Positions 53,821-62,920 of a DNA stretch of 64,000 bases are shown in pieces. The notes below the pieces were generated by a model, which was not told the DNA's origin, did no database searches, and saw nothing but the letters and a program-made list of their open reading frames with translations. The DNA comes from Candidatus Poribacteria bacterium (lineage in GTDB: Bacteria > Poribacteria > WGA-4E > WGA-3G). Numbering within the stretch: the stretch's first letter is position 1; each line of letters begins with the position of its first letter. The stretch covers positions 124,001 to 188,000 of the forward strand of contig OY282386.1 in assembly GCA_958295945.1 (NCBI GenBank), given 5' to 3'. The position numbers and the translations under genes were made by a program.

Positions 53821-55416
53821 CTATATTTTCCGCTGTTGCATTTCGTTCGCTTCAAGCGTCTCCTCAAACCATTGACTGTCTTCAATAGTCTTGCATTCTA
53901 CATCAAACTGTAAATGTGCTTGCCAAGAGAATTTTAGCGGTGAATCACCACTATTATAGAAGATTACTTCTGCTTTCTCTTCCCCATCTACTATAGGTCT
54001 TACCAAAGAAAGCAGAGCTGATGGAATCTGATGCGCCCCATCCGCTTTTCTAATAGTAATGAGTGAGGAAACCTTACCCAAAATCTCGCGTGTCCCAAGA
54101 ACCAGAGGACCATAGCAAGCCGTGACTGCACCTTGTCCCCAATTGCGGCCATGTCCAGCAGCAACTGAACAAACCGCACCACCCATATCCGCATGTTCCC
54201 TACCACCTCGTAGGACACGCCGCGCCATATTCAGACGCGTTGCAGCATTTTGCAATGCACGTAACGCATATCCAATCTCACCTGTTATCTGATAAGCAAG
54301 CGTTAGTGTCGCAGTTGTTGGTTCCTGAATCGGTTTCACAGAACCATCATCCGACCATTCACCCCAATATGTCATATCTGCGCGCTTACCGACACCCGAC
54401 TCTCTCCGACGGTATTGCTCAGGAAATACAAGAGCAAGCAGTTCAGGTGGAGTAGATGGAAGCTGTTGCAAACCTTCTATTATCGCATCATCAAAGCAGG
54501 TATCGTTGAATGTCCAACGATAATAACTCAAGGCTGCTGCTGCAGGATCGTTAAACGGATCGTCCAGTGATGGGATGAGTGGTTCAACAATACGTTTCGC
54601 AGCAGATTGAAAAATCTCATCTCCCGATAAGAGAAACAAGTCACCCAACGCATAGATTGCACCAGAGGCCAGTAGAACTTCAATCCCCGCCAACGGATCT
54701 CCCGGTATGTGATGGGAACTCGCAACTAACCTGTGCAGATTCTTTGTATTCACCTCTTCTTCGTTGAGTCCGATTCCATTCAAATCCCACAGCAACGGCA
54801 TCGGACTCGGTGCTTCAATGATACGTTCAGCACGTTTTCGTCCATAGCGCAATCCCCACTCCACATATCGCTTTTCTCCTGAATAACGATATGCCGCAAG
54901 TGCAATGTGAATAAAACGGAAGTGTTCCGCAAGTTGATACGCATTCCTGTCATCGTTCTCAACATATTCCGTGCCTATATTATACCCGATAAAGACATCG
55001 CGTGAATAGTCATACCACGGTGGTACTTCCGACACCCAATTACCGATATGTTCGGCAGCATCAATTAGGAGTGCTATCGCTTCAGAATCATCAGGTTTGA
55101 GACCGATATAACGAGGTAGGAAAAGAAGGAATGGTTCAGGGCCATGGTGTGCTTCTGCTTTCGGCTCATACCCATGCACACAATCACGTTCTATCCAACC
55201 AGCAAGTTCAGATTTGAGCACATCAAAGTGCCGTAGAACGGCCGCATCACCAGTGATTAAATAGTGGGGAAACCAAGAGAGTGCGTAGTTTGCCTCGTCC
55301 TCACCACCTTTGTTTGGTCCAGGCGGATCGAGAAGCATGCTCTGTTTAAGCCAACGTCCCATCTCAGATCTCAGGGAATCGAAAGCGTTATAACATTCGT
55401 GGATTTCAGATTTCAT
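53821..55416 (-). CDS. Predicted alpha-helical (toroid-like) protein, possibly carbohydrate-active
   Basis: A 531-residue protein with many paired helices and aromatic/acidic residues (ANYALSWFPHYLITGD, PPWYDYSRDVF, YIALAAYRYSGEKRYVEWGLRYG), resembling an (alpha/alpha) toroid as in glycosidases and lyases. A C-terminal small beta part (EVIFYNSGDSPLKFSWQAHL) looks like a jelly-roll end. No signal peptide. It overlaps the upstream sugar isomerase by four bases (ATGA). I cannot assign a CAZy family or catalytic residues. Confidence 0.75.
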   Translation of the reverse strand: MKSEIHECYNAFDSLRSEMGRWLKQSMLLDPPGPNKGGEDEANYALSWFPHYLITGDAAVLRHFDVLKSELAGWIERDCVHGYEPKAEAHHGPEPFLLFLPRYIGLKPDDSEAIALLIDAAEHIGNWVSEVPPWYDYSRDVFIGYNIGTEYVENDDRNAYQLAEHFRFIHIALAAYRYSGEKRYVEWGLRYGRKRAERIIEAPSPMPLLWDLNGIGLNEEEVNTKNLHRLVASSHHIPGDPLAGIEVLLASGAIYALGDLFLLSGDEIFQSAAKRIVEPLIPSLDDPFNDPAAAALSYYRWTFNDTCFDDAIIEGLQQLPSTPPELLALVFPEQYRRRESGVGKRADMTYWGEWSDDGSVKPIQEPTTATLTLAYQITGEIGYALRALQNAATRLNMARRVLRGGREHADMGGAVCSVAAGHGRNWGQGAVTACYGPLVLGTREILGKVSSLITIRKADGAHQIPSALLSLVRPIVDGEEKAEVIFYNSGDSPLKFSWQAHLQFDVECKTIEDSQWFEETLEANEMQQRKI

Positions 55417-56222
55417 AATAGAGAATTCAAAAAGTCAATGCTCTTGCTTGCGATGGTCTTCGGATCTGGTTTGAAATCAAACACCTCTGTTGAGAGATAA
55501 CCGCTATAGTCGATTTCTTTCAACGCGTCAATTATCGGCGGGTAATCCACATTTCCAGAACCAGGCAGATAACCATTATCGTCATTGGAGTGGAAATGAG
55601 CAACGTGTTTGGCACAGTTGCGAATCTGTGTCGGCATATCCAGTCCTTCTTTAGCCGTACTACACACATCCAAAATCATCTGAAAGTTAGGATGATCCAC
55701 TGCCTCAACCATTTCGACCGCCTTGTCAGGATGTGTAATAAAATCGGTTTGATCACTGGATAACGGTTCCATACACAATACAACACCTCTTTCACCAGCA
55801 AGTTCCGCGCCTGCCGTAAAGGTATCCTGGGCATAATCCCATGCCTGTTCAAAACTGAGGGGTTCCATAACGTTCCGTTGTTGCGGAGAACCAAAAACCA
55901 ATATCTTCCCATCCAAATCCGCACAGAGATTAACAAGTGCAAGCAAATAGTCTCTCGTTTCGTTTCGAATCTCCTCCTCAGGATGGTTGATGTAGAGTCC
56001 TGGTGGCGACACAAGCAGCCAATGCAGCCCTGCGATCTCTATCTTAGTATCTTGAGCAACCTTTCGTATCTGTGTTCGTTCTGCTTCACTGATATCCAAT
56101 ACAGAATCTGCCAAAGTAAAAGGTGCTATTTCAACCGCATCATAACCCAATTCTACAGCGTAAGTGAATACATCTTCTATCTTCCAATTTTCAAACATCT
56201 CATTGCATATCGCAAGTTTCAT
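55413..56222 (-). CDS. Sugar phosphate isomerase/epimerase family TIM barrel protein
   Basis: A 269-residue AP-endonuclease-2-like TIM barrel. Blocks: AVELGYDAVEIAPFTL, LHWLLVSPPGLYINHPEEE, VLCMEPLSSDQTDF (metal Glu), NFQMILDVCSTAKEG (Asp), HFHSNDDNGYLPGSGNVDYP (His, typical of this family) and SGYLSTEVFDF near the end. It is followed by the toroid-like gene with a four-base overlap, a strong operon signal. Different from the isomerase at 11241. Probably in sugar or polyol degradation. Confidence 0.88.
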   Translation of the reverse strand: MKLAICNEMFENWKIEDVFTYAVELGYDAVEIAPFTLADSVLDISEAERTQIRKVAQDTKIEIAGLHWLLVSPPGLYINHPEEEIRNETRDYLLALVNLCADLDGKILVFGSPQQRNVMEPLSFEQAWDYAQDTFTAGAELAGERGVVLCMEPLSSDQTDFITHPDKAVEMVEAVDHPNFQMILDVCSTAKEGLDMPTQIRNCAKHVAHFHSNDDNGYLPGSGNVDYPPIIDALKEIDYSGYLSTEVFDFKPDPKTIASKSIDFLNSLL

Positions 56223-56418
56223 TCTTTTCTCCGTTCAAGTTTTTCTATGAATTCTACTTGATTATTGGAATTTTGTCAAGTTCTTGCTTTCACTCCTATA
56301 GATTCTATAGAAGTTGCCGGAAGGCTAAATTTGTAATTCTAATGCTAATCTGATATACTTATATTATCTGGTTTTAGACCATATCCAATTACTTCTTTTA
56401 ACTCAAAGATATCAAGAG

Positions 56419-57381
56419 ATGAACACTGCAGTTGGTACGGGAACAATCATGGATACAGACACATTAACTAATACAATTATCGTTGCAGATGCAACGAAGG
56501 TATTACCCAAACTCATTAAGGCAAAAAAGCAATACGATGTGATTATTGCCGATCCACCATACAACATTGGTAAAGATTTTGGGGATCACACTGAAGTCAT
56601 GCCGATTGACGATTATGTTCAGTGGACGAAGGAATGGATAAAGGAATGTCTTCAACTATTGACAGATGACGGTTTGCTTTACTTGTATGGATTTCCAGAA
56701 ATTATTGCAAGAATATCGGTGCATTTCCCTATTCACGAGCAACGTTGGCTGGTATGGCACTATACTAATAAAACGGTACCTTCATTGAAATTCTGGCAAA
56801 GGTCACACGAAACGATATTATGTCTTTGGAAACCAAATACACCTCGCACTGATTTGGAAATAGACCAAATCAGGGAACCTTATACCAAAAGTTTCCTAAA
56901 GAACGCAGCAGGTAAAGAACGAAAGGACACACCATCGCGCTACGGATCAGTAGGTAAAACAACCATCTATAATGCACACAAGAACGGTGCCTTACCGAGA
57001 GATGTTATAAAAATTCCTGCCTTAGCGGGTGGTGCAGGCCGGTCTGAAAGATGGTTTCTTTGTAAGACGTGCGGTTCTCAGGTTTATCCTCCTGCCGAAC
57101 TATCTGTACATCGTGAACACGATATATTAAAGCATCCTACTCAAAAGCCGATGGAATTAACGAGACGACTCATCTTGTCCCGTATCAATGGAAATAACGG
57201 TAAGGTACTTATTCCATTTGCAGGCTCTGGTTCAGAGTGTGTTGTAGCACAGACATTGGGAGTTGAATTTCTTGGTATAGAGATAAACCCTGAGTTTTCA
57301 GACTTTGCTGAAAAATGGATTGAATATGAACGTGAAAATTCACCAAAGATGTTGCTCTTTGGAGACATAAATGAAATATGA
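56419..57381 (+). CDS. Orphan beta-class DNA methyltransferase (N6-adenine/N4-cytosine)
   Basis: A 320-residue amino-methyltransferase with the beta-class order: catalytic DPPYNIG first (residues 45-51), SAM motif PFAGSGSECVVAQTLG last (about 266-281), ending with FLGIEINPEF. KHPTQKPMEL precedes motif I as usual. A Cys pair with a beta strand (CKTCGSQVY) in the middle is an unusual insertion, possibly a zinc knuckle half. No restriction gene nearby, so it may be a regulatory orphan. Confidence 0.9.
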   Translation: MNTAVGTGTIMDTDTLTNTIIVADATKVLPKLIKAKKQYDVIIADPPYNIGKDFGDHTEVMPIDDYVQWTKEWIKECLQLLTDDGLLYLYGFPEIIARISVHFPIHEQRWLVWHYTNKTVPSLKFWQRSHETILCLWKPNTPRTDLEIDQIREPYTKSFLKNAAGKERKDTPSRYGSVGKTTIYNAHKNGALPRDVIKIPALAGGAGRSERWFLCKTCGSQVYPPAELSVHREHDILKHPTQKPMELTRRLILSRINGNNGKVLIPFAGSGSECVVAQTLGVEFLGIEINPEFSDFAEKWIEYERENSPKMLLFGDINEI

Positions 57382-57460
57382 GAGAAAGATGTACAGGCTA
57401 GCAGTGAAATGGATTGGTTAATACATATTCGTACTATTTTATATGTATGATCACTTAAGA

Positions 57461-57488
57461 TTGGAGTCAAAAAACAACTTGACTCCAA
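57461..57488. terminator. Bidirectional hairpin between convergent genes
   Basis: TTGGAGTCAA (57461-57470) and TTGACTCCAA (57479-57488) form a perfect ten-pair stem with an eight-base loop. It lies between the ends of the methyltransferase and an SDR gene, where a shared terminator is expected; neither side has a long T tract. Confidence 0.55.
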
Positions 57489-57499
57489 CGAAATCTAAA

Positions 57500-58336
57500 C
57501 TAATCCATCAATGCCCCACCCGCAACAGGAATTGACAACCCTGTCAGATACGCTGATTCTTCCGAAGCAAGAAACGCTGCCATCTTCGCAACATCCGCAC
57601 CCGTTGCAAGTCGTCCTAACGGTACAGACTGCTCAGATCGCTCAACAAATTCTGCAAGTTGTTCCTCAGCAGAAAGGTCTTTTGACATAAGTGCAGATGC
57701 CAAATGCAACACACGTTCTGTATCTACAAGACTCGGACACAACGCATTGACATTAATCTGATAAGGCGCAAGTTCGTGTGCTAAGGATTGCGTCAATCCT
57801 ATAACAGCAAATTTTGATGCACTATACGCAGCATAACTTGCCGCACCTTGTTTGCCTCTAAGTGATGAAAGATTGATTATTTTTCCACCAGTTCCTTGGG
57901 CAATAAGATGACGCGCCACCACTTTGCAGCAGAGAAACACTCCTTTCACATTCACGCGCTGCACCCTATCCCAATCCTCTTCGGTAAGGTCAACCACAGG
58001 CACACGATCCTTTCCGGCTTTTGTTCCAGCATTGTTGACAAGGATATCAATGCTACCGAAATGAGAAACGGTATTATCAACCATCTTCTCTACCTGCTTC
58101 GCATCCGAAACATCAGCAACAACACTAATTGCACGCCGGTTCATCGCTTCTATTTCCGAAACAACATCCGATAAACCACCCCAAGCCGTATCATCAGCAG
58201 CATAAGGATTTTCAGCGATATCGTTGACTGCAACATCTGCCCCTTCCTTAGCTAAACGCAATGCGATAGCGCGACCAATACCGTTCCTGCCGCCCGCCCC
58301 CGTAACTAATGCCACTTTGCCTTTGAGATTATACAT
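57500..58336 (-). CDS. Short-chain dehydrogenase/reductase
   Basis: A 278-residue SDR: ALVTGAGGRNGIGRAIALRL is the NAD(P)-binding start with an extended Gly loop, NNAG near 104, INLSSLRG with the Ser, and YAAYSASKFAV with the Tyr-x-x-x-Lys. The end AAFLASEESAYLTGLSIPVAGG is typical. It is separate from the SDR at 49862 (about 30 percent similar by eye). Substrate unknown. Confidence 0.92.
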   Translation of the reverse strand: MYNLKGKVALVTGAGGRNGIGRAIALRLAKEGADVAVNDIAENPYAADDTAWGGLSDVVSEIEAMNRRAISVVADVSDAKQVEKMVDNTVSHFGSIDILVNNAGTKAGKDRVPVVDLTEEDWDRVQRVNVKGVFLCCKVVARHLIAQGTGGKIINLSSLRGKQGAASYAAYSASKFAVIGLTQSLAHELAPYQINVNALCPSLVDTERVLHLASALMSKDLSAEEQLAEFVERSEQSVPLGRLATGADVAKMAAFLASEESAYLTGLSIPVAGGALMD

Positions 58337-58404
58337 TGGGAGAGTAGTTCCTTATCATCCCATAGAAGTAGGAGAAAATATAGATAGAAACAACTGATGT
58401 GAAT

Positions 58405-59193
58405 CTACTGTTTGAGTGCACCCCACGTCAACGCAAGTTTACCGGCAGGTTCAACATCCAAAAACTCTTTGTCAAAAGTCAGATCACCATACGCCACTGG
58501 ATCCCATGCCTGACCCGGCATCCAACCAGCCTGAAGTTCACGACTACCATTTTCACAATCATTGTAATGGAAACTCAGACCGATCGTTAACCCATCTTTT
58601 GCTTTAAAGTTATTACCCTTTTCCGCGTTACCCGGATTCGGTCCACGTGCAGCTGATGCATCTATTGCAATTTCATAGGTGTAATTATTACCATCCACAA
58701 CCAATTCCCATTCTGTATTCGCTTTTGATGCCGCCGCAGAAAGATCTTCACCATTTGCGCCAAGTGTCCATTGAACAAGTGAATCTCTTATAATATCGTT
58801 GTCAAAATCAAACATCAATTCAACACTATCGTCCTCCCACCATTTACTGTCCGGCGGGTTGATGTCCTGAAGTTTATCATCTGTGATTTCAACAAGAAAA
58901 TAGATACGAGTGGGGTCGGATGCACTCCAAGCAACGCGTCCTTGTCCTTCAAAATCTTTGGCATTCGGCAATGCACCACCCACATCCTTTACTTCGTCAA
59001 AGGCAACTATCTCTGCACGCTCCCATTCACCAATTTTACCGTCTATCTTGAGATTAGAAATCTGTTTTGCCACATATTCTTTATCACGTTTTGCAGCATA
59101 AGTCATGTCCATCAGAAATATTATTAACAGAAGTCCGATGAAAACTACAATTACGCGCTTAATCTCCACAAAAAACCTTACTTTATTAATCAT
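58405..59193 (-). CDS. Secreted CBM9-like domain protein with C-terminal TWG motif
   Basis: 262 residues. AAAGGAAAG lies seven bases before the ATG. A hydrophobic segment (RVIVVFIGLLLIIFLMDMTYA) after a basic start serves as signal peptide or anchor. The mature part is a CBM9/DOMON-like sugar-binding fold: LKIDGKIGEWERAEIV, RVAWSASDPTRIYFLVEITD, WWEDDSVELMFDFDND and YTYEIAIDASA. The C-terminus VEPAGKLALTWGALKQ is the shared motif. It probably binds carbohydrate outside the cell. Confidence 0.85.
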   Translation of the reverse strand: MINKVRFFVEIKRVIVVFIGLLLIIFLMDMTYAAKRDKEYVAKQISNLKIDGKIGEWERAEIVAFDEVKDVGGALPNAKDFEGQGRVAWSASDPTRIYFLVEITDDKLQDINPPDSKWWEDDSVELMFDFDNDIIRDSLVQWTLGANGEDLSAAASKANTEWELVVDGNNYTYEIAIDASAARGPNPGNAEKGNNFKAKDGLTIGLSFHYNDCENGSRELQAGWMPGQAWDPVAYGDLTFDKEFLDVEPAGKLALTWGALKQ

Positions 59194-59220
59194 GTGAACT
59201 TTCCTTTATTAGTAGTGTTA

Positions 59221-59430
59221 GTCCCGTATGAAGATTAATTTATTAAACGAGTAATCATAATCACACCAAAACTTGTAGGTGGGGAATGCCAAAAGGCATT
59301 CATACCCGCCAAATGCCACACGGGGAATGCCTCAATGGCATTCATACCTTTGATTTCTTGATTTGGCACTTTGCAAGCGCGCTGGACTGTCTCAAATTAC
59401 CCCATTTATTCCTTAATCTTCATTAGGGAC
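59221..59430. repeat. 210-bp inverted-repeat-bounded element (MITE-like)
   Basis: Begins GTCCCGTATGAAGATTAATT and ends with the reverse complement of a similar 35-bp arm (59396-59430). Within it are two GGGGAATGCC-N5-GGCATTCATACC hairpins (59281-59306 and 59322-59348) and AAGCGCGCTGG. No coding sequence. The same arm type recurs at 53707 and 61914. The flanks of the outer arms include GTCCC/GGGAC. Confidence 0.65.
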
Positions 59431-59550
59431 GATATGTTTATACTGTTAATGCTATTAAATGTCTAAAACAACAAAACAGGTTTTTAACTAGCACAAGTCG
59501 CTATATAGTGAATGCTCTTGTAGGAGGGGTTTCTAACCCTGATTTTTACC

Positions 59551-59594
59551 TTATCAAAATAGGTGTTTGTAGTCGCGCAATTCATTGCACCTCT
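59551..59594. repeat. 44-bp dispersed repeat, copy 2 (reversed)
   Basis: Reverse complement of 37568-37611 with two differences. It lies between the MITE-like element and the IS left end. The stretch 59431-59736 otherwise shows nothing beyond a CGACTTGTGC-type near repeat at about 59483. Confidence 0.7.
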
Positions 59595-59736
59595 AACAAT
59601 TAAATAAAAACAGTGAAAATCATTTTTAGAATTGGTATTAGGTTATAATATAAAACTATTCTCAAGATAATGGACGGATAATGAATCCGTCCATATACCT
59701 GAGAATCAGGAAAGTAATTTGCTATGAGAAATATTT

Positions 59737-61098
59737 AACTGACATTTATCAGAATAGCGGAGAATTCACTAAATATCACTATATTGAGGGTTTTGAGCAA
59801 TGAAAATGCGTCCATTTTGAAGATTTGACTTGATTTTAGACGCATGAGTTGCCATCCTAATAATAAAAAATAACATCATTTGATTATTTTTAGGAGGACA
59901 TCTCATGCGTCATCAGATTATCAAATCTGCTAAGTTTTTTCAACATCTTCTTTTTTCTCGTTTTCACCGTATTCGATCACAAATCATTGACACTGGACTT
60001 TTGTTATCCGTTTGTCATCTATTTGGTCTCTATAATCCGAACCAAGTTGCGGATGCGTTGACACTTCCCAAAGCGGGTCTTTATCGGGATCTTCACTCAT
60101 TGAGCCAGTATCACTGGAAATGTTTGAATGTGCGGCTCGGATGTGCTATGGCACTAGAATTGATCAAAGATACCGAATCTAAGAGTGCTTCAACACAATC
60201 TCGTCGGTGTCCTACCCTCAGTGTAGATGACAGTAATGTGGATCGATATGGAAAAACAATATCGGACTGCTCAAACTGGTGGTCTAAAAAACGGAATAAC
60301 ACCACTTGGGGGCAGAACATATTAGGCATCACGATTAAGATTGGCGATATTGTTATTCCACTCAATACACGGCTTGTTTCAAAAAAAGGGCGTGGCAGGA
60401 CAAAGAAACCGGTTCTTTTTGTTGCCATGATGAAAGAAGTGTTAGATTTCTTTGATGCCCACAGCATTGATATCAGAAAATATCCGATCACTTTCGATTC
60501 GTGGTATGGTAGCAAGAAACTAGTCAACACCTTATCAGATTTAGGGTTTGTGTCCATATTGGTTCATGGTAAAAACAACTATGTGATGACAATAAACAAC
60601 AAAAAAGTGAAACTTTCGGTTCATAAGAAATCCGGACAACTGCAGCCAGAGCAATGGGGATGTGATAAACCTGTCTGTCGTGTCCAAGCCACAAGTCCAA
60701 CATTTGGTGAGTGTATTGTGCTTTTCTTTTCAGATATGGGAAAGGGACGCACACTCTTAGTCTTTGGTAAACCCTTACGCACTTGTGAAGCACTCAGAAT
60801 ATGGTCTCAACACAACGGCATTGAACTCTATTGGAGACAACTGAAATCCAACCTGCATTTATCCGATATGTGTTTAGAAAGTGCGCAAGGCGCATGTGCG
60901 GGGCTCGGTATAAAAGTAATGAGTTACCTCATGTTGTTGCAGGTAAGCATCTCAGAACGTCGCACATTCCATCAAATACAACTTGAACTCACTGGACAAA
61001 GACACATGTTACTTGAAATCATGGCGCATTTTCATGAACTAAACCCAAAAGAACCTTGATAATAACTGATATTCAACAACTTTTGAGAAATATCAGTT
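59737..61098. mobile_element. Insertion sequence with imperfect 18-bp inverted repeats
   Basis: AACTGACATTTATCAGAA (59737-59754) matches the reverse complement of 61081-61098 at 15 of 18 positions. A single DDE transposase fills the 1362-bp element. No target duplication is obvious. Its right end stops five bases from the stop codon of the LamG gene at 61104. Confidence 0.7.
59905..61059 (+). CDS. IS4-like DDE transposase
   Basis: A 384-residue transposase; TAGGAGGACATCTC precedes the ATG. DDE positions: LSVDDSNVDRYG (first Asp), ITFDSWYGSKKLV (second Asp, with the W typical of IS4-like enzymes) and IELYWRQLKSNLHL (Glu). It differs from the transposases at 13007, 14639 and 35340, so it belongs to a fourth element type. 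The frame is intact. Confidence 0.85.
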   Translation: MRHQIIKSAKFFQHLLFSRFHRIRSQIIDTGLLLSVCHLFGLYNPNQVADALTLPKAGLYRDLHSLSQYHWKCLNVRLGCAMALELIKDTESKSASTQSRRCPTLSVDDSNVDRYGKTISDCSNWWSKKRNNTTWGQNILGITIKIGDIVIPLNTRLVSKKGRGRTKKPVLFVAMMKEVLDFFDAHSIDIRKYPITFDSWYGSKKLVNTLSDLGFVSILVHGKNNYVMTINNKKVKLSVHKKSGQLQPEQWGCDKPVCRVQATSPTFGECIVLFFSDMGKGRTLLVFGKPLRTCEALRIWSQHNGIELYWRQLKSNLHLSDMCLESAQGACAGLGIKVMSYLMLLQVSISERRTFHQIQLELTGQRHMLLEIMAHFHELNPKEP

Positions 61099-61103
61099 TA
61101 ACG

Positions 61104-61859
61104 CTACTTTTTTATATTACCCCATGTAGTAGCGAGTTTTGCTTTCGGGTCAACAGCAGTGACGTTTGTTACCAAACCGTTATTCATAATATCCTGGACA
61201 TCGCCTTCATCCAAAAATGCGTTAAAAATAACAAATTCATCTATCAAACCTTGCCAATGTCGGCTGCCACCCCAGTCACCAATTCTACCAGGGTCAAGAA
61301 CACCAGGGTTACCACCCCAATCACTCTCTGCATCAAGTTCTCCGTTAATAAAAAACCTGATCTTTTTCTCAGTTGCACTGTACGCAGTTGCAACATGAAC
61401 CCATTTATTCATTTCTCCCGATGTAAATGCAAAGTCTGCAAACGCATCATTACCACCGGGATTCCCATTAATAGAAAACTCTACTTTGTTGTTTGGATGC
61501 ACTTGATAATGGATATCCCCTGCCTTCCAACCCGCGTTGTTGAAGAAAGCACGCCATCCATTTAACCGACCAGTGCAATTAACCCAGTGAGTGAAAGTTA
61601 GTTCCTCAAATGAACCTATCCTATTTGGAATATTAACCCATTCATTTGAACCGTTCAATTGGATTGCCTTGCCGAATTTTCCATCAACATAACTGCCGCC
61701 TTGTGCTTCACCGTCAAAGCCGTTATCCGAAAAATCTTCTGCATTGCCATCAAATAACCACGCGGCAGCAACCATATCTAACGACACTTCTGCAGATACG
61801 GGTAGACAAACGAGTATTAGTATCAATGCACCCAAAATGCTTGTTGCTAATTTGAACAT
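61104..61859 (-). CDS. Secreted LamG domain protein with C-terminal TWG motif (twin 1)
   Basis: 251 residues; AAGGAGATACATT precedes the ATG. Signal peptide about 1-23 (SILGALILILVCLPVSA). LamG domain about 30-225: AAAWLFDGNAEDFSDNGFDG at the start, EWVNIPNRIGSFEELTFTHW, HVATAYSATEKKIRFFINGE, and HWQGLIDEFVIFNAFLDEGD at the end. C-terminus VDPKAKLATTWGNIKK carries the shared motif. About 70 percent identical by eye to twin 2 at 62168. An IS lies right behind its stop. Confidence 0.87.
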   Translation of the reverse strand: MFKLATSILGALILILVCLPVSAEVSLDMVAAAWLFDGNAEDFSDNGFDGEAQGGSYVDGKFGKAIQLNGSNEWVNIPNRIGSFEELTFTHWVNCTGRLNGWRAFFNNAGWKAGDIHYQVHPNNKVEFSINGNPGGNDAFADFAFTSGEMNKWVHVATAYSATEKKIRFFINGELDAESDWGGNPGVLDPGRIGDWGGSRHWQGLIDEFVIFNAFLDEGDVQDIMNNGLVTNVTAVDPKAKLATTWGNIKK

Positions 61860-61913
61860 AATGTATCTCCTTTATATTAGTCAGAGATTATACACAAACG
61901 GTAGGCACGTTTT

Positions 61914-62053
61914 GATGAAGATTAAGAAATAAATCAGGTAATTTCCTTGAGAAGTCTGTCAGCATACGCGTTAGGTATGCTGAATTGGTTAGGAAACCGC
62001 ACCTACTAGGTTTGAGAAAATGAGAATTACCCGTTTAATAAATTAATCTTTAT
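61914..62053. repeat. 140-bp inverted-repeat-bounded element (MITE-like)
   Basis: Left arm GATGAAGATTAAGAAATAAA (from 61914) and right arm AATTACCCGTTTAATAAATT (from about 62024) are inverted copies of the arms in the 59221 element. The interior has an imperfect hairpin around GCATACGCGTTAGGTATGC, and AAGCGCGCTGG follows the right arm. It occupies most of the 308-bp gap between the LamG twins. Confidence 0.6.
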
Positions 62054-62167
62054 GTAAGCGCGCTGGATACTCAGAATTATACCGAAAATTACACACCATT
62101 TGTGTGAGAGTTGTTGAATAAATTGCTAATAATGACTGCATCCTATTCGTGTAGAAATAGATGTTTT

Positions 62168-62920
62168 TTATTTTTTGAGACTACCCCAAGTGACTGTGAC
62201 CTTCTCCTTAGGATCAACAGCAAGACCACTTTCCAACCCATCGTTCATGACAGAATTTATGTCATCTTCACTCAATACGGTATTGAAGATAATAAATTCG
62301 TCAAAGAGACCTTGCCAGTGGCGTTGATTGTCCCATGAACCAATTTTGCCGGGATCAAGAACTCCTGGATTTCCACCCCAATCGCTCTCAGCGTTTAGTT
62401 CACCATTGATATAAAATCTGATCTTTTTTTCTATAGCACTGTAAGCAGTTGCGATATGAATCCACTTATTCAATTCACCACCTGTTACCTTGAAAGTAGC
62501 AAATTGATCGTTTCCACCAGGGTTATCTTTGATGGAAAATTCTACTCTATTGTCAGGAGGCAATTGGTAGTGAATATCACCACCTTTCCAACCAGCAACA
62601 TTGTAGAATGTCCGCCAATCACTATCTCTACCAGTGCATTTGACCCAATGCGCGAACGTAATCTCTTCAAATGACCCCATTTTTTTACTAATGGTAACCC
62701 ATTCGTTTGTTCCGTTGAGTTCAATTGCTTGTCCTATTTTGCCCTCAACATATTTTCCACCTTGAGCTTCACCATCAAAACCATTTACAGACATATCTTT
62801 GGCATCGCCATCAAAAAGCCATGCCGCGACAATAGAATCTTCTGAGATCTCCGCCACCCCGGACATATTCAGACACAGTAATAGCAGCAGAACCATCGCA
62901 TAAGTTAATATTCTTAACAA
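62168..62920 (-). CDS. Secreted LamG domain protein with C-terminal TWG motif (twin 2)
   Basis: 250 residues starting at TTG, seven bases after AGGAGG, the best-placed start. Signal peptide about 1-23 (YAMVLLLLLCLNMSGVA). LamG domain about 30-225: VAAWLFDGDAKDMSVNGFDG, FEEITFAHWVKCTGRD, HIATAYSAIEKKIRFYINGE and HWQGLFDEFIIFNTVL. C-terminus VDPKEKVTVTWGSLKK is the shared motif. It lies directly upstream of twin 1, separated by the MITE-like element, so one arose by duplication. Confidence 0.87.
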   Translation of the reverse strand: MLRILTYAMVLLLLLCLNMSGVAEISEDSIVAAWLFDGDAKDMSVNGFDGEAQGGKYVEGKIGQAIELNGTNEWVTISKKMGSFEEITFAHWVKCTGRDSDWRTFYNVAGWKGGDIHYQLPPDNRVEFSIKDNPGGNDQFATFKVTGGELNKWIHIATAYSAIEKKIRFYINGELNAESDWGGNPGVLDPGKIGSWDNQRHWQGLFDEFIIFNTVLSEDDINSVMNDGLESGLAVDPKEKVTVTWGSLKK

